Assembly: GCF_932274485.2 (NCBI RefSeq)
Contig: NC_065885.2
Location: 31,819,062 to 31,883,061, forward strand
Source: Patella vulgata
Lineage: Eukaryota; Mollusca; Gastropoda; Patellidae
Length of the DNA stretch: 64,000 nucleotides
Reading direction: 5' to 3'
In this document: piece by piece, positions 1-12,218 of the stretch
Layout: each line of letters opens with the position of its first letter
How positions within the stretch are numbered: position 1 is the stretch's first letter
Notes under the pieces: generated by a model
What the model was told of the DNA's origin: nothing
Database searches by the model: none
Seen by the model: the letters and a program-made list of their open reading frames with translations, nothing else
Translations under genes and position numbers: made by a program

Positions 1-325
1 TAGTAACTGTTATCCATAAAAGTGTGTTTTTGAATATTATATATATATATTTATATATAATATTATTTTACTGTGTATGTAAAGAATAATATATGGAATT
101 TACACATCTTACATTCACCACATCCCCAGACAATACCAATCATATTCAAATACACATACCTTAATTTGATCAATGAAGACTTGACCAAAAGTATCCTCAG
201 TAACTGCAATAACTTATAAACTTTGGCATGAAATACAAGTTTAAGATTTAGAGAATAATCTTATGTATCTGACACCTTCAAAATCCTAAGTTAGACTGAT
301 TTAGATTGTTAAACCTGTAACCCAG

Positions 326-469
326 GAAGTTGGGTTTGTTAGGAAAAGTATCCAAGGAGAAGATGAGATGGTAGTCACTGATGTTGTCACAAGAACCTGT
401 CCAGAAGATGAACATTCAGTGGCTATCAAAATAAGGGTCAAAGATCAGATGAAAGTGAAAATTTGTTAA
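326..469 (+). CDS. Probable last exon of an unknown plus-strand gene (47 aa and stop)
   Basis: After a good acceptor (ACCTGTAACCCAG) the frame runs 47 residues, beginning EVGFVRKSIQGEDEMVV and ending in a Lys-rich DQMKVKIC before TAA at 467-469. The composition is soluble, charged and protein-like, unlike the surrounding AT-rich DNA. An ATTAAA signal lies at 523-528, about 55 nt after the stop. Earlier exons would lie left of the window. I do not recognise the family. Confidence 0.4.
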   Translation, partial: EVGFVRKSIQGEDEMVVTDVVTRTCPEDEHSVAIKIRVKDQMKVKIC

Positions 470-1432
470 TGTTTATTAAGCTGCTGTCAGTGTACTGCAG
501 TGTAGGCTAAAACCTATTTATAATTAAAACAACAAAATTACACACTATCACAATCATGTGTTTTTTTCAACATGGTGTCCATCCAGCCACAATTAAGAAC
601 TGTTTACCATCGAGTTTTATGGGAAATATCAAATGACTGCAAGGCATGTTGAATTAATTACAGACCCCAAATTAGGCTAGATTAGCTTAAAAGTGTACCG
701 CATGAAAATCATACAGCAGTGTACCGTACATCTTTAGGTATTACAAAAACACTCTGACAGACATTTCTAGTGGTGGGGTACCCCTGACAGAGCTATGTAA
801 TTGCCAGACATTTGTAGTGGGTGAGTATCCATGACAAGAGTTATCTAATTTCCAGACCGCAGCTAGGCTAGATTAGCTGAAATCTCTACCACCTAAAACA
901 GCTTTGAAGTTGTTCAGTGCTACCACATGAATTATGAATGACCACTGCCAGACAGTTTATGTGGTGGGTTACCCCTAACAGACATGCCCCAAAATGCCAC
1001 GCCCCAAACTAGGATAGCTTAGTGGGCACTGTTCCTGTGTTCTAAAAAAATAATTTTTTTGCCAGGATGCGTAGAATACTAATACCTAGCACGTATGGAA
1101 GAGGCAATAGCCAAGTTTGGGGGCTTCGTCCTAAAAAAAATTATATATATAGACCTAAATGAAAATAAACAAAATGGCCAATAACCTCTTTTCGAAGAGA
1201 ATGTTACTGATAGCCGAATCCCCTTCAACTGTCGCTTAATACGGCATGCAAAGTATACAAGCATAATTGGATATTATTGTTTCAAATTCTATTTTCTCCA
1301 TGGGTCGGAAAAATGACAACTACCGAAAAGCGACGATTCTAGAGTCCGCCATTATTTGTGTTATTGCACTGCCGCCAAAATGTACGAAAGTGAACGTAAG
1401 CATTTGAAATTGAAATGAAATTGTACCATTCT
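470..1432. repeat. No gene; degenerate direct repeats at about 650-1030
   Basis: Phrases such as CTAGATTAGCT, GGTACCCCTGACAGA and CCAGACATTTNTAGTGG recur two or three times between 650 and 1030, suggesting a decayed tandem repeat with a unit near 170 bp. Nothing coding is seen in the rest. Confidence 0.4.
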
Positions 1433-1623
1433 ATCAGGGATTCATATTTTGATACCGTTACGGTACTTGAAAATAAAAAATAGACCTATTGTAAACGCAA
1501 AACCTTATTTTCATTCAGTCTTTGATGATCAGGGATTCATATTTTGATACCGTTACGGTGCATGAAAATAAAAATAGACCTATTGTAAACGCAAAACCTT
1601 ATTCTCATTCAGTTTTTGATGAT
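1433..1623. repeat. Two-copy tandem duplication, period 95 bp
   Basis: The segment starting ATCAGGGATTCATATTTTG at 1433 recurs at 1528 with few differences (both contain GATACCGTTACGGT and ATAGACCTATTGTAAACGC). Confidence 0.9.
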
Positions 1624-1969
1624 ATGAAACTAAACTTGATTACTCAATCAACAATCTTAATCCCCTGACCACTGGCACTAAGGTGGTAATTAATAACACT
1701 ATCATAGGAAATGTGAATATGCCGCATGTGTTTTGGATGTTTTGTTACGAAAAGAGTTCATTGCGTGAGTTAGATGGCGAGAAAAAATATATAAACATTG
1801 TTTTATTTATTTAAATTTGTACTACGATTTTCGTCTTCAGCACCCCTGAAAACCTTGAGAATGAAATATTAATTGACAAAATAGCAAATAAACGGCATGG
1901 TTGTTATATGATTTTGTTTTGAAAGGACCTTTAACTACCTTTTTCTCAAAACTAATTTTTATGGCTTGG

Positions 1970-3190
1970 ACAGTTTCAAACGGACACAGCTCGGCCAATT
2001 TTGACTGATTTAAACCATGTGAAATAACAATAACTCAATTTTCCAAATTTCCTCATTGCGACTCCGTTTGCCCTCATAGGTCACATATTTTAAGTTTCAT
2101 CAAAATGAGATGAAAATTGTGACATCTAGAGGGTCCACAACCTTCATATTATTTACTTTTACAGAATTTGCGTACAAAGAGCGACCATTTTGTCGGGCAG
2201 TTTCGTTTCAATTTTCCCGAAATTCGAAACCATCATTATGATGGAACGGTGATATATTTAAACAGTTTTTAAAATCGGATAAAAAAAATTGTGAACTCTA
2301 GAGAATTTACAAGCTATAAAATACGATTTTTCGTACAATCAGGGGCCATAATCCAGGAAGTGACGGTTTGATATGCGCAAATAGCAAAAGCAACCGAGAT
2401 CTTTGGGACATAAACATATATTTTAAGTTTCATCAAAATATGATAACAATTGCGACTTCTAGAGGGTCCATAACCTTGGTATGACATCTGTTACAGTATT
2501 TGCGTACAAGGAGCCGCCATTTTGTCAGGCAGTTTTGGTCTGATTTTAACGAAATTTGAACCCAACCGTCATTAAGGTGTAACGGTGATAAATTTAAACG
2601 TTTTTTAAAATTTAATAATAATTGTGACCTTTAGAGGGTCCACTAGCTAAAAACGTGGACAAATTTATATTAATGATGAAAGAAAATAGGGACCCACGTC
2701 TTATGATAAGACAAGTTTCCTGAAAATTTCAGGAAAATCTGATCAAAACTGCAGCCTCTATTTATGGGTTATAAACATACATTTCAAGTTTCATTAAAAT
2801 GAGATAACTAGCGGTTGCTAGGCAAGATACGCCCACATTGTGCAAGAGATGGATAGATAACACGCTAAAAAAAAATGCAAATTTTCGTACAATCAGGTGC
2901 CATAATCTGAAAAGTTATCGTCTGAAATGCATGAATATCAAAAGCGTCGGAGATCTTTGGGATTTAAAGATATATTTTATATTTCATCAAAATCTGTCAG
3001 ACAATGTGACTTTAAAACTATATGAAATCAGGGAGCAGACAATTTGTTGGGCAGTTTCGGTCCGATTTTACGAAATTCGAACTCAATCATCATCAGGGTG
3101 TAAATGTGATATATTTGAACGATTTGTAAATTAGGATAAAAAAAATTGTGACCCTTAGAGGGTCCACAAGCTAAAATCGCGTTTTTTTCT
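1970..3190. repeat. Decayed repeats of a roughly 240-bp unit (four to five partial copies)
   Basis: Recurring anchors are AGTTTCATCAAAAT, CTAGAGGGTCCA, GTACAATCAGG followed by GCCATAATC, and GAGATCTTTGGG. The same unit returns in plus orientation at 16240-16640 and in minus orientation at 58866-59110, so it is dispersed as well as tandem. No coding frame is visible. Confidence 0.8.
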
Positions 3191-3195
3191 TACAA

Positions 3196-3415
3196 TCACA
3201 ACATCGCGGTGTCGTCGCCTTGTGGTAACCCTTGGTCTACAGTTCGGGGGCAATCATCCGTGGTTTTGGTGGCCCGAAAGCGTTGCTGAAGCCTGTAGAT
3301 GGTCCGAACATTGACCTGGAAGTGATTGGCAAGGGCCTGGGCAGTGTGTCCAGCGTCGAGTCTTCCAAGCGCCTGGTTCCTATGAGCTGTCGTGAGTCGT
3401 GGCAATGTTGCTGAC
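3196..3415 (-). mobile_element. Tc1/mariner transposase N-terminal fragment
   Basis: The minus frame contains LTTAHRNQALGRLDAGH and NHFQVNVRTIYRLQQRFR followed by KTTDDCPRT, matching the paired helix-turn-helix DNA-binding part of Tc1-type transposases. The basic PRSGRP-type linker that normally follows is altered, and the DDE catalytic part is absent. It interrupts a copy of the 240-bp unit. A dead fragment. Confidence 0.75.
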
Positions 3416-3499
3416 GTTGTTGTGTGAATGATTAAACAACCAGGTATGGGGGTGCATTTTATAGGGATGGTCCCGGTGAACAGCACCTGCAGCATGAGT

Positions 3500-4214
3500 T
3501 ACAAGAAAATCATGGAGAACACATTACCATCTCAGAAATCAAGTTGCGTTTTTGAGAACATTTCCTGGGTTCAATTCTGTGCTCAGGTAAAGTTGGAGAT
3601 GTGGTCACAAATATACAATAAAAACATTTGGCAAGTTTTATGCAATGCGTCTATTCAGAGTAACATACCAACCTGACGTTTCTTTTGCTGCTTAGTATAT
3701 ATATAAAAGACCGGTCTTCATTAATATATTATATAATTTGTTGTTAATAAATACGCATTTAGAATAATTTTGACTTCTCTCATTTAGGCTGAGGCTAACT
3801 GCTAACCTTGTCTGACGAGAGTTAACTTCCCTTTGCCAACTTCGTTTGCAATTAACGATTTATGGTATTGGTCGATAAAAATAACACAATCATCAAGGGC
3901 GGATATCTTGAAAACGTCCCCTCCCCTTAGATTAACCCAGAGGTTCGTGGAGTAGAACGGAATGAAACCACTTGGGATGCCGGAAAAGCCAACGGATGGG
4001 AGTTATGTAGCAAAACGAATCGGACTATGAGCTCTTTTGTAACCCCCTAATTTCTGAGCCAAAACTCTATGATGTTTATAAGCCTTTGTTTTTTTTAAAT
4101 TGAATGCGTATCCATAATTAATGTCTGTCGCATGCTATCTCGTAAAGAAAGGAGGGGGAGGGGGGCTTCTTCAGATAATCTATTATGATAACGCACTCGG
4201 AGTCCCTGAACACA
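3500..4214. other. No gene recognised
   Basis: Short frames only, with no splice-bounded exon, known repeat or RNA gene recognised. Confidence 0.5.
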
Positions 4215-4501
4215 AGGGGGTCACGGCGGGTAAGACGCTGGCTCGCTAGCCTGTAGGTCGAAGGGCTTGACAGGGACAGCTGTCTAGTCGTTCGGATGAG
4301 ACGAAAAACCAAGGTCCCGTGTACACATTGGCGTGCACGTGAAATATCCCTTGACAGTTGGAATTCGATATAAGAGTAGGCCGTAGTGCCGCTGTCCGGG
4401 CAAAATTTCCCTCATAGCACATTGTATTACGTATGCCCGTCTTCGTTAGCCCAGTTCGGAGCAGAACAGTAGGACGTTTAACTCCATTCCATTTCATTTT
4501 C
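4215..4501 (+). mobile_element. SINE family A copy, internally deleted
   Basis: The tRNA-like head (GACGCTGGCTCGCTAGCCTG) is joined to the conserved body (ACAGCTGTCTAGTCGTTCGG, GTCCCGTGTACACATTGGCG, CAAAATTTCCCTCATAGCAC) and the CATTTCATTT tail. The segment holding the B box and downstream CGAGAAAGTTCATC, present at 59383, is missing. Confidence 0.85.
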
Positions 4502-4722
4502 CCAGAACACAAAGCCCATACCCTTGTGACAGTCTTTTGAACTTGGGTCAAATTGATAAACTCTGGTTTCACACCGAGTACCAATATTTGTTTTTGTTCT
4601 CCAGTCAACATTGTGTGCACCGAACGGGCAGACATTGTGTTTATGTGCAAATGTTCATGGATTATTTTATTCTCCCCAATGGTGTTTTACTAATGTCATG
4701 TGCAGTAGCTAATTTATAATTA

Positions 4723-5509
4723 GAGACTTTTGGCAAACGTAAATTCCTGGTCCGTATCGCGTATCCGTATGACTTTTGCGTGTGACGCAATCGATGTGTG
4801 TGTATTTCTTATACGTGATACCAGCATAGACGTCTTTGCGTGAGGCGGCACACAGATGCGGCAGCGCGTATCGAACAGCTGTCATACGGAAAAGGTCCGT
4901 ATAACATTGTCGTCTTTTCACCGTCTTTTTGCGACTCTTGTGACGTTCTAATGTAGTATCATAGCGTTTTTGTGAATCTATGTGCATCCTAGAACTCGAA
5001 GGTGTATGCATGTATTTGATGTGATTTTAATCATGATAAAGACTGAAACTTAATCATTATTTTTGATGGAGTTTTTTCGGAATTATCATACTTTTCTGTC
5101 TGCCTGTCTGCATGCTGGTTGACCTACGTGCTAAATTTATGGAGGTGGGACCTTGCAAATCTATAAATGATTTTATTCTATGGTAAAGGGGTATAAACTT
5201 TCTGAAATGAAACCAAAAATTGCAGCTGTCGATGATTTTTAATAAGATTCGACATTATTTTTTTTAAATAGCTCAGCGACTGCTGAGCTACCTCCCCCCC
5301 CCCCCGGGAAATTGTAGGCAAGGCACTTCGCTAGTACGGATCGTGATCTTGGTAGGTATCTGCTATCATGAAATCAGCTCAGCTCTGAGACGCACACGTA
5401 CGGGACGGGAAAATCTGCCAAAACTCTAAAACTACTTTGACGTTACGTATCACGTATACGATATGGATACGCGATACGGATTGGAAAAATTCCGCTTGCC
5501 AAAAGTCTC
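4723..5509. mobile_element. Non-autonomous DNA transposon with roughly 50-bp terminal inverted repeats
   Basis: The left end GAGACTTTTGGCAAACG and TCCGTATCGCGTATCC match the reverse complement of the right end (5455-5509: GGATACGCGATACGGA, then TTGCCAAAAGTCTC). The 0.7-kb interior has no transposase. I could not settle a target duplication, so the superfamily is unassigned. Short frames inside are not genes. Confidence 0.7.
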
Positions 5510-5729
5510 AAATGCCTATTACAGTTACTCCTATGTCCTGCATTACTGTGTCGAGAACAGCAGCAGCTTTATCTTGGATGGTCACTTCACAAGGGCGACT
5601 AAGCCGTGGTTCGTCTTCAGTGTGGATCCTACCCCTTCTATACGAAAGAAGCACTGCCATCTAATGTTTGTGCCATGTCATCATGAATTTGCTTTGGCCT
5701 AAACTTTTTCATATAAAGATACTTATGCA

Positions 5730-5833
5730 CGGCTTTGCATTCGATTTTCTCCATTTTGAAAGCAAATGCGAGGGCCATGGTGTTTGACAGTTTGACAGCT
5801 ATATACAGGAAATTATAGCACGTGGAATTCATT
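5730..5833. repeat. Left copy of a direct repeat flanking the next inverted-repeat element
   Basis: TTTTCTCCATTTTGAAAGCA and CTATATACAGGAAATT recur in altered form at 6538-6605 (TTTTCTCCATTTTGAGAGCA and CTATATATAGGAAAAT). Confidence 0.6.
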
Positions 5834-6503
5834 GGCGTTTTTGTGAGTCGATTAGATTAGGTTTTGATTTGCTAGTACGATTTGGTATGATTTCGATTTG
5901 ATTAGCTATGGTCCACAAATGTGAAATTTGATAATTACGATTTGGTAAGATGGCTGCCATCACGGACACCGATCAGAAAAAAAAATTGTCTTTGCTAATT
6001 ATTGATGACTTGTTAAAGACAAATGAAGGTTATCTACGCAAAAAAGGAAAAATGGTTGCCGTTAGAAACAATCTCCTATGTCCAACAAGTTCAAGTATTT
6101 TTTTTTGAAAACTGAAGTGACAAAACATGTAAAAAGTGTCCTGAGAAAACCTAGGATCGAGGAATATATTGAAAAAACTGTGAATGAATAAAATTGTTTA
6201 GAGGTGATCTAACATTCTTGTGGACTATAAAGTTAACATTAAACACGTCAAATGCGTTTTAAAAAAATATTTTTTTATGGAGAAAAACAACAATAAGCAT
6301 TAAAAATTACTTACGACGTCGAACATTCCGCCATTTTGAAAAGTCAAATCTAATCGCCTAAACACCTCCTGGGACGATTAGGTCGATTTGCCTATTCAGT
6401 TGAGTTAAATCGTCTCACAAATGTAACGATTAGCATAATCAACTTGGTTCACAAATGCGTATAATAGCCAATCCGTCTAATCTAATCGGTTCACAAAAAC
6501 GTC
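5834..6503. mobile_element. Non-autonomous element with about 27-bp terminal inverted repeats
   Basis: The left end GGCGTTTTTGTGAGTCGATT plus AGATTAG pairs with the right end (6477-6503), whose reverse complement reads GACGTTTTTGTGAACCGATT plus AGATTAG. Sub-terminal motifs (TTCACAAATGCG, GTCCACAAATGTG) recur in both halves. No transposase frame. Confidence 0.7.
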
Positions 6504-6605
6504 TCATGTTTTGCATGTCAAGCACATACTGAGATTCTGTTTTCTCCATTTTGAGAGCAAAATGAGAAGGTCATGCTATTTGATAACTATATATAGGAAA
6601 ATTTT

Positions 6606-7324
6606 CATGATTTGCATGTCAAGCACATATTGAGATACTTTACTAGCAACACGGACCGGTTGGTTGAGTTTGGTCGATCCGTTTATGTTGAAGCCGGAAA
6701 CTTTTGAGACACCCGTCGTAATACTGTATAGTTAATTTGAACTCGTTAGCTCTCTCATTCATAAAAGATATATTAAAAAAAGTTAAATATTTTCTGATTA
6801 ACGAAAGAAATAATAAGTTGCAATAAAATGCTCTATATATGAAAAGCGTTAAATGGTAGGGTGGTTGACAGTTCTCAAATACTTGTGCTATAAAAATTAC
6901 CGTTTTATCAGCCTGTTTCATCTGTGATCACCACCACCTAAATGAGCAAAGTTTAGTCACGGGGTCGCACGTGCACTGAAGGCAGCAAACATTCGCCCAA
7001 AATGGTAAATCACCTGACAATATTCATTCACCTATTTATCAGTGAAGCCACGAAAAAACAAAAATCTTCTTTACACGTTGGACTTTTGAAATACGTAGTT
7101 ACGAACTTGATTAAAACTTTGGCTTAAACTCAGCGATTTTATTTCTTATTTAGTTGATTGTACCCAATGACGTAAGACTATGAAATTTACTTCTATTTTA
7201 CCGTAAAACCATGTGGTTAGTTGCCGCCTTAGTGAGTTAAGAAGTTAGGTTGTTGCCAGCTCTAAATACACACAAAAAAAATGAGACCGGAAATTAACTG
7301 AACGAAATGTATTTCCGTAGTCTT
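6606..7324. other. No gene recognised
   Basis: AT-rich sequence with short frames only; no splice-bounded exon or known repeat identified. Confidence 0.5.
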
Positions 7325-8444
7325 GATGACCTGGCGCCTGGTACGTTCGGGCATTTTTATTCGCGAACTCTTAGGGTTTTTTTTACTGGCACGCGCACAG
7401 GGACTTTTTCTTTTTCTTTTAACAAGTACCCAAATCGGGGATTTCGGGCGGAGGTAGTTCGGAGGTAAACAGTCTGTGAAGTACAACATTTGCCACTCTA
7501 CCTGTGTATCGCTAATTATAAACCGAATGTGTGAAGACAGTTCATACATATCACTCAAAAATTTTTCAGTACAAACTCAGTTGATTCACGCTCGATTTGC
7601 TACTAAACAAACCCATCGGTTTATTTTCTCAACAGTGTGACCCGAAGTGACCGCGGATTTATTGACCTTGTATGAACTTATCCATAGCTATATCCTTACA
7701 CCGAGAGAAATTATCTAGTCTCGGTGAAAAGAACCATGGTCATCTGGTAGAAAATTACTTTTGTATTTTTTGGAACGGAAAACAGTGTTTTTAGAAGCAA
7801 ACTAACCTGCCGCACGTGAGGAAGTCATTATACTAATAATAAAAGGCGAGACACCTCTTTTTGCGACGAAGGCTTATCACTGAGTAGTAAACCGTCCACA
7901 AACAATAATATAGGAAGCCTAGTGACAGTGTAGTAAGTGGGCTATAGACTATAGGTTTGAGTCGAGATTACTGGCTTTCAGTTTACTCTGTTTTTGCGAT
8001 AACCAATTATGTGAGAAATACCATACTGACATTCGGTTTTTAAAAGTTGTACGCGAACTAAATGCGTTTGTTAGATACTGATAGAGCAGCCCCGAGTCGA
8101 ACAATCGCCGCCCGAGCTGTCTTCGTCAGCTAGTTTCACAATATCGTGCAATAGGTGTATTAATGTGATTTTTAGGATTAACCCCGCAAACAATGCCAAA
8201 ATAGTGTTTTCACTGCTTACAGAAAACTGAAATTTAAAAAAATTTTTTTTTATGAGGGTGACACTCCCTATCGAGCTGCCGCTCGGTCTGCGCAGCCTCA
8301 TGCCTGGCACATACTGTCAACATTGTATATTTTTCCGTTTCCGCCCTTCCCCCCACAATATATATTTCACGGCTACGTTGCGACGGTACCAGCATACCCA
8401 GTTGTTGACACCCATTACATCACTCCTGTCTAACAAATCATAAA

Positions 8445-8492
8445 GCTGTGGTGTTACGGTGGCGGCATAGTATTTCACCGTAACACCACAGC
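8445..8492. repeat. Perfect hairpin, array copy 1
   Basis: A 17-bp perfect stem (GCTGTGGTGTTACGGTG and its complement) around a 14-nt loop (GCGGCATAGTATTT). Confidence 0.95.
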
Positions 8493-9614
8493 CACTCTAA
8501 CCATTCATAATACATCTAACTACCCCTTTACAGCACTTCACTCCCTACACATTTCCCCTCGTCCTACTTTCCCAAACGTCACTGGCATGCGCACAGGTAC
8601 TATTTCTTTTTCTTTTAACAAGTACCCAAATCGGGGATTTCGTGCGGAGGTAGTTCGGAGGTAAACAGTCTGTGAAGTACAACACTTGCCAATGTACCTG
8701 TGTATCGCTAACTATAAACCGAATGTGTGAAGACAGTTCATACATATCACTCAAAAATTTTTCAGTACAAACTCAGTTGATTCACGCTCGATTTGCTACT
8801 AAACAAACCCATCGGTTTATTTTCTCAACAGTGTGACCCGAAGTGACCGCGGATTTATTGACCTTGTATGAACTTATCCATAGCTATATCCTTACACCGA
8901 GAGAAATTATCTAGTCTCGGTGAAAAGAACCATGGCCATCTGGTAGAAAATTACTTTTGTATTTTTTGGAACGGAAAACAGTGTTTTTAGAAGCAAACTA
9001 ACCTGCCGCACGTGAGGAAGTCATTATACTAATAATAAAAGGCGAGACCTCTTTTTGCGGCGCAGGCTTATCACTGAGTAGTAAACCGTCCACAAACAAT
9101 AATATAGGAAGCCTAGTGACGAGATTACTCGCTTTCAGTTTACTCTGTTTTTGCGATAACCAATTATGTGAGAAATACCATACTGACATTCGGTTTTTAG
9201 AAGTTGTACGCCAACTAAATGCGTTTGTTAGATACTGACAGAGCAGCCCCGAGTCGAACAATCGCCGCCCGAGCTGTCTTCGTCAGCTAGTTTCACAATA
9301 TCGTGCAATAGGTGTATTAATGTGATTTTTAGGTTTAACCCCGCAAACAATGCCAAAATAGTGTTTTCACTGCTTACAGAAAACTGAAATTTAAAAAATT
9401 TTTTTTTTATGAGGGTGACCCTCCCACACACTCCCTATCGAGCTGCCGCTCGGTCTGCGCAGCCTCATGCCTGGCACATACTGTCAACATTGTATATTTT
9501 TCCGTTTCCGCCCCCCCCCCCCCCACAATATATATTTCACGGCTACGTTGCGACGGTACCAGCATACCCAGTTGTTGACACCCATTACATCACTCCTGTC
9601 TAACAAATCATAAA

Positions 9615-9662
9615 GCTGTGGTGTTACGGTGGCGGCATAGTATTTCACCGTAACACCACAGC
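9615..9662. repeat. Perfect hairpin, array copy 2
   Basis: Identical in stem and loop to the hairpin at 8445. Confidence 0.95.
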
Positions 9663-10940
9663 CACTCTAACCATTCATACTACATCTAACTATCCCTTTA
9701 CAGCACTTCACTCCCTACACATTTCCCCTCGTCCTACTTTCCCAAACGTCAACAACACATCTCATACATCCAGTTCGCTGATTAACCCTTGTACCACGTC
9801 TACTGGATGACCTGGCGCCTGGTACGTTCGGGCATTTTTATGCGCGAACTCTTAGGTTTTTTTTTACTGGCATGCGCACAGGTACTATTTCTTTTTCTTT
9901 TAACAAGTACCCAAATCGGGGATTTCGTGCGGAGGTAGTTCGGAGGTAAACAGTCTGTGAAGTACAACACTTGCCACTGTACCTGTATATCGCTAATTAT
10001 AAACCGAATGTGTGAAGACAGTTCATACATATCACTCAAAAAATTTTCAGTACAAAATCAGTTGATTCACGCTCGATTTGCTACTAAACAAACCCATCGG
10101 TTTATTTTCTCAACAGTGTGACCCGAAGTGACCGCGGATTTATTGACCTTGTATGAACTTATCCATAGCTATATCCTTACACCGAGAGAAATTATCTAGT
10201 CTCGGTGAAAAGAACCATGGTCATCTGGTAGAAAATTACTTTTGTATTTTTTGGAACGGAAAACAGTGTTTTTAGAAGCAAACTAACCTGCCGCACATGA
10301 GGAAGTCATTATACTAATAATAAAAGGCGAGACCTCTTTTTGCGGCGCAGGCTTATCACTGAGTAGTAAACCGTTCACAAACAATAATATAGGAAGACGA
10401 GTGACGAGTGTAGTACTGTAAGTAGGCTATAGACTATAGGTTTGAGTCGAGATTACTCGCTTTCAGTTTACTCTGTTTTTGCGATAACCAATTATGTGAG
10501 AAATACCATACTGACATTCGGTTTTTAAAAGTTGTACGCGAACTAAATGCGTTTGTTAGATACTGACAGAGCAGCCCCGAGTCGAACAATCGCCGCCCGA
10601 GCTGTCTTCGTCAGCTAGTTTCACAATATCGTGCAATAGGTGTATTAATGTGATTTTTAGGTTTAACCCCGCAAACAATGCCAAAATAGTGTTTTCACTG
10701 CTTACAGAAAACTGAAATTTAAAAAAAAATTTTTTTATGAGGGTGACCCTCCCACACACTCCCTATCGAGCTGCCGCTCGGTCTGCGCAGCCTCATGCCT
10801 GGCACATACTGTCAACATTGTATATTTTTCCGTTTCCGCCCTCCCCCCCCACAATATATATTTCACGGCTACGTTGCGACGGTACCAGCATACCCAGTTG
10901 TTGACACCCATTACATCACTCCTGTCTAACAAATCATAAA

Positions 10941-10988
10941 GCTGTGGTGTTACGGTGGCGGCATAGTATTTCACCGTAACACCACAGC
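10941..10988. repeat. Perfect hairpin, array copy 3
   Basis: Identical in stem and loop to the other two; 1,326 bp after copy 2, which gives the full unit length. Confidence 0.95.
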
Positions 10989-11134
10989 CACTCTAACCAT
11001 TCATAATACATCTAACTATCCCTTTACAGCACTTCACTCCCTACACATTTCCCCTCGTCCTACTTTCCCAAACGTCAACAACACATCTCATACATCCAGT
11101 TCGCTGATTAACCCTTGTACCACGTCTACTGGAT

Positions 11135-12218
11135 TTAACAGGGTTGTATGATTAAAGTAAACTTACGGTACTGGTCACAGCAATCGAATTCTAATCTTTT
11201 TAGGGCGTGTGTCGTTGTGCTCTATTTTAGATGTGTACTTATTTTCATATTTAGCTGTGATAATTATTGGAAACATAATAGGAATATTATAAATGGTATT
11301 TAACATCCACAATATAAGTTTAGTAAGCACTTTCTACATCTTGCGTTTATATGAAAGTTTCAATTATGGTCTAATGCATTTATAAAAAATCAGCCGAAAA
11401 TGTTACTGATATTTGGAGTTGTTTACTCTCTCTCTCCCTCTCTCGTTCAAAAAACTTGGAGCTGCGCATGCGTACAAACGTTAAATTCAATCGTTATTTG
11501 TACGTACGTTAAAAAATCCGAATATTACCGAATTGAGTATTCCTTCCAGATCAAAATTTGATATTTTAATGTAACCAAGAACTGCAAGTCGTATTGTCAC
11601 TAAGATTTAACTCCCTTGATAATGGGAGGCGATCATACTTTGAAGCATTTAAAAACACATTTCCAAATGGTTACATCCTCAAAAATCAAACGTGGTCAGA
11701 CTTCCATTGTTGATGTATGAAGTTTTTATTGTAAGCCTTATCATATAATGTTTATAAGCCCCAAATATTGTCTGTCAGTTAGATTTTCTTCAAACCCTGA
11801 ACCACTCTATGGTCGAATTCTTCTGACCTCGATAACTTTTAACAGAACATCATGGTTTCGACTATTTTGTGCTTTTATGATAATTTCCCAGACTTTACAA
11901 CAGGGCTTTGTTCAAACATTTTGCTTTGATATTTCGGACAATGGTACGTTTGATCCGCCTGTTATCGGACCATCGTATATGGGATTTGCAAAACATAGAA
12001 CTACCAGCAAATAACTGTCCTGTATATATTTATGACAAAGTTAAACCCTCAAAATAACCCGAAGGTTTTACATTACATGTAAAGATAAAGAATACAAAAT
12101 ATATATTTGGATAAAATTAATATGTTAAATATTGTAGATGGATATATAAATAAAAGTATAGAATATATAAAAATAACCGTGAAACAAAAATGATGGCATC
12201 AAAGACAAAATAAAACTA
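11135..12218. other. 3' flank of the SHIPPO-repeat gene
   Basis: No second gene seen. It holds a CT-rich run (11425-11446) and a possible AATAAA on the minus strand at 11725-11730. The plus-strand frame at 11748-12014 matches nothing known to me. Confidence 0.5.

Larger units (their letters stand above)
7325..11134. repeat. Three-copy tandem array, unit about 1.33 kb
   Basis: Full copy 3 runs about 9806-11134. Copy 1 (from 7325) and copy 2 are fused at about 8578, losing the last roughly 70 bp of one and the first roughly 65 bp of the next. Copy 2 also lacks about 39 bp near 9121. Otherwise the copies are nearly identical. Each has a long perfect hairpin, a small CACCGAGA/TCTCGGTG hairpin, and short minus-strand frames that I do not consider coding. 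No snRNA, 5S rRNA or histone sequence is recognised. Confidence 0.9.

Noticed and set aside
5437-5702. Two overlapping plus-strand frames of 75-79 codons
   Set aside because: They start inside the right end of an inverted-repeat element, have no splice signals or recognisable motif, and mirror each other in different frames.
7262-7558. Minus-strand frame beginning MSDMYELSSHIRF, repeated at 8545-8754 and 9800-10039
   Set aside because: Its recurrence is explained by the tandem array. Copies differ in length and ending, and no protein family is recognised.
9228-9431. Minus-strand frame with LLHDIVKLADEDSSGGDC, present in all three array copies
   Set aside because: Recurrence is again from the array. 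It has no clear start context and no known domain, though it is the most protein-like stretch of the unit.
11748-12014. 88-codon plus-strand frame next to the end of the SHIPPO gene
   Set aside because: Composition is like the flanking AT-rich DNA, and no motif or splice-bounded exon supports it.
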